This document shows positions 6,858-7,148 of a DNA stretch of 7,148 bases, piece by piece (position 1 is the stretch's first letter; each line of letters opens with the position of its first letter). This DNA is from an uncultured Rubrobacteraceae bacterium (GTDB taxonomy: Bacteria; Actinomycetota; Rubrobacteria; Rubrobacterales; Rubrobacteraceae): the NCBI GenBank assembly GCA_902806105.1, contig CADCVI010000147.1:1-7148 (forward strand). Direction: 5' to 3'. A program made the position numbers and the translations under genes. A model generated the notes under the pieces. It saw only the letters and a program-made list of their open reading frames with translations, had not been told where the DNA came from and ran no database searches.

Positions 6858-6953
6858 CCCGGGGTCCCCGCTGCCCTGAGGCCCGGTCGGGCAACGGCAA
6901 TAGAGGCGGTCTCATTCGCCGAGCGCCCATCGTGCGCGGTCCGGCGGGCACGC

Positions 6954-6982
6954 AAAAGGGCCGGGACAAACGCCCCGGCCCT
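6954..6982 (-). terminator. Rho-independent terminator of the Clp ATPase gene
   Basis: Read on the minus strand, a nine-pair perfect stem (AGGGCCGGG at 6982-6974 with CCCGGCCCT at 6965-6957) encloses an eight-base loop (GCGTTTGT). It runs into a four-base T-run, made of the last T of the stem and the next three bases (6957-6954). It begins 23 bases after the Clp stop codon. On the plus strand the stem lacks a following T-run, so it would stop transcription of the zinc-ribbon gene only weakly. It implies that radA is not normally transcribed from the Clp promoter. Confidence 0.8.
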
Positions 6983-7005
6983 CGTATAGCTAACTCAGGT
7001 TCTCC

Positions 7006-7148
7006 TTACTCGGCCTTGACGATCTCCTTGGGCTGGCTGACCTTGATGTCCACTATCGACTCGTCCTCGGCGATGTCGTCGGAGGACTTGTCGTTGGGCT
7101 CGACGGTCACCTTGGAGCCGTTGGGGATCTCGCCCTTGAGGATCATCT
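7006..7148 (-). CDS. clpC: C-terminal end of a Clp ATPase, probably ClpC (runs off the right edge)
   Basis: The last 46 complete codons are visible, ending in TAA at 7006-7008. The segment ILKGEIPNGSKVTVE matches the final beta-hairpin of the AAA+ D2 small domain of ClpB and ClpC unfoldases, typically written LLxGxIxxGxxVxV. An acidic stretch (NDKSSDDIAEDES) and a short strand (IVDIKV) follow, before a charged tail ending in KAE. ClpC works with the ClpP peptidase in regulated proteolysis, while ClpB is a disaggregase; the visible piece alone does not separate them. I prefer ClpC because clpC lies just upstream of radA-disA in Bacillus and because the insertion before the final strand recalls mycobacterial ClpC1. 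The ATP-binding modules are outside the window, so the symbol is tentative. Confidence 0.65.
   Translation of the reverse strand, partial: MILKGEIPNGSKVTVEPNDKSSDDIAEDESIVDIKVSQPKEIVKAE

Noticed and set aside
6858..6895. GC-rich palindromes just after the zinc-ribbon gene (CGGGGTCCCCG and GCCCGGTCGGGC) as a terminator
   Set aside because: The loops are too small or the stems only 4-5 pairs, and no T-run follows, so a terminator cannot be supported here.

Overview
This is a high-GC bacterial chromosome segment. It is almost entirely housekeeping genes, packed as one long minus-strand operon, with one plus-strand gene of unknown function set into it. The GC-biased codon use, the order radA-disA-ispD-ispF-gltX-cysS and the character of the proteins suggest a deep-branching actinobacterium, possibly Rubrobacter-like. 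The genus is an inference from memory and was not checked against any database.

Layout from right to left, in the direction of operon transcription. (1) The 3' end of a Clp ATPase gene (7006-7148, minus) lies at the right edge, followed by an intrinsic terminator at about 6954-6982. (2) A plus-strand gene (5595-6857) encodes a membrane-anchored zinc-ribbon protein with two predicted extracytoplasmic modules and has its own promoter. (3) A 181-bp divergent intergenic region (5414-5594) follows. (4) The minus-strand operon then runs radA (5413-4031), disA (4034-2949), ispD (2946-2218), ispF (2218-1739), gltX (1733-441) and cysS (444 to beyond position 1). Every junction in it is a 1-4 base overlap or a gap of 5 bases or fewer, which implies one mRNA and translational coupling.

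The operon combines DNA repair and genome-integrity signalling (RadA; DisA, a c-di-AMP synthase), two steps of the MEP isoprenoid pathway (IspD, IspF) and two aminoacyl-tRNA synthetases (GluRS, CysRS). The order clpC-radA-disA-...-ispD-ispF-gltX-...-cysS is the well-known Bacillus/Clostridium arrangement. Here the extra genes found in B. subtilis between disA and ispD (yacL) and between gltX and cysS (cysE) are absent, and the plus-strand gene separates the Clp gene from radA.

I found no mobile element, CRISPR array, RNA gene or clear new multi-gene system. The points worth a second look are an altered RHR motif in DisA, a cysteine-free and shortened GluRS, a probable leaderless promoter for radA, and the uncharacterised zinc-ribbon membrane protein beside the radA-disA operon.
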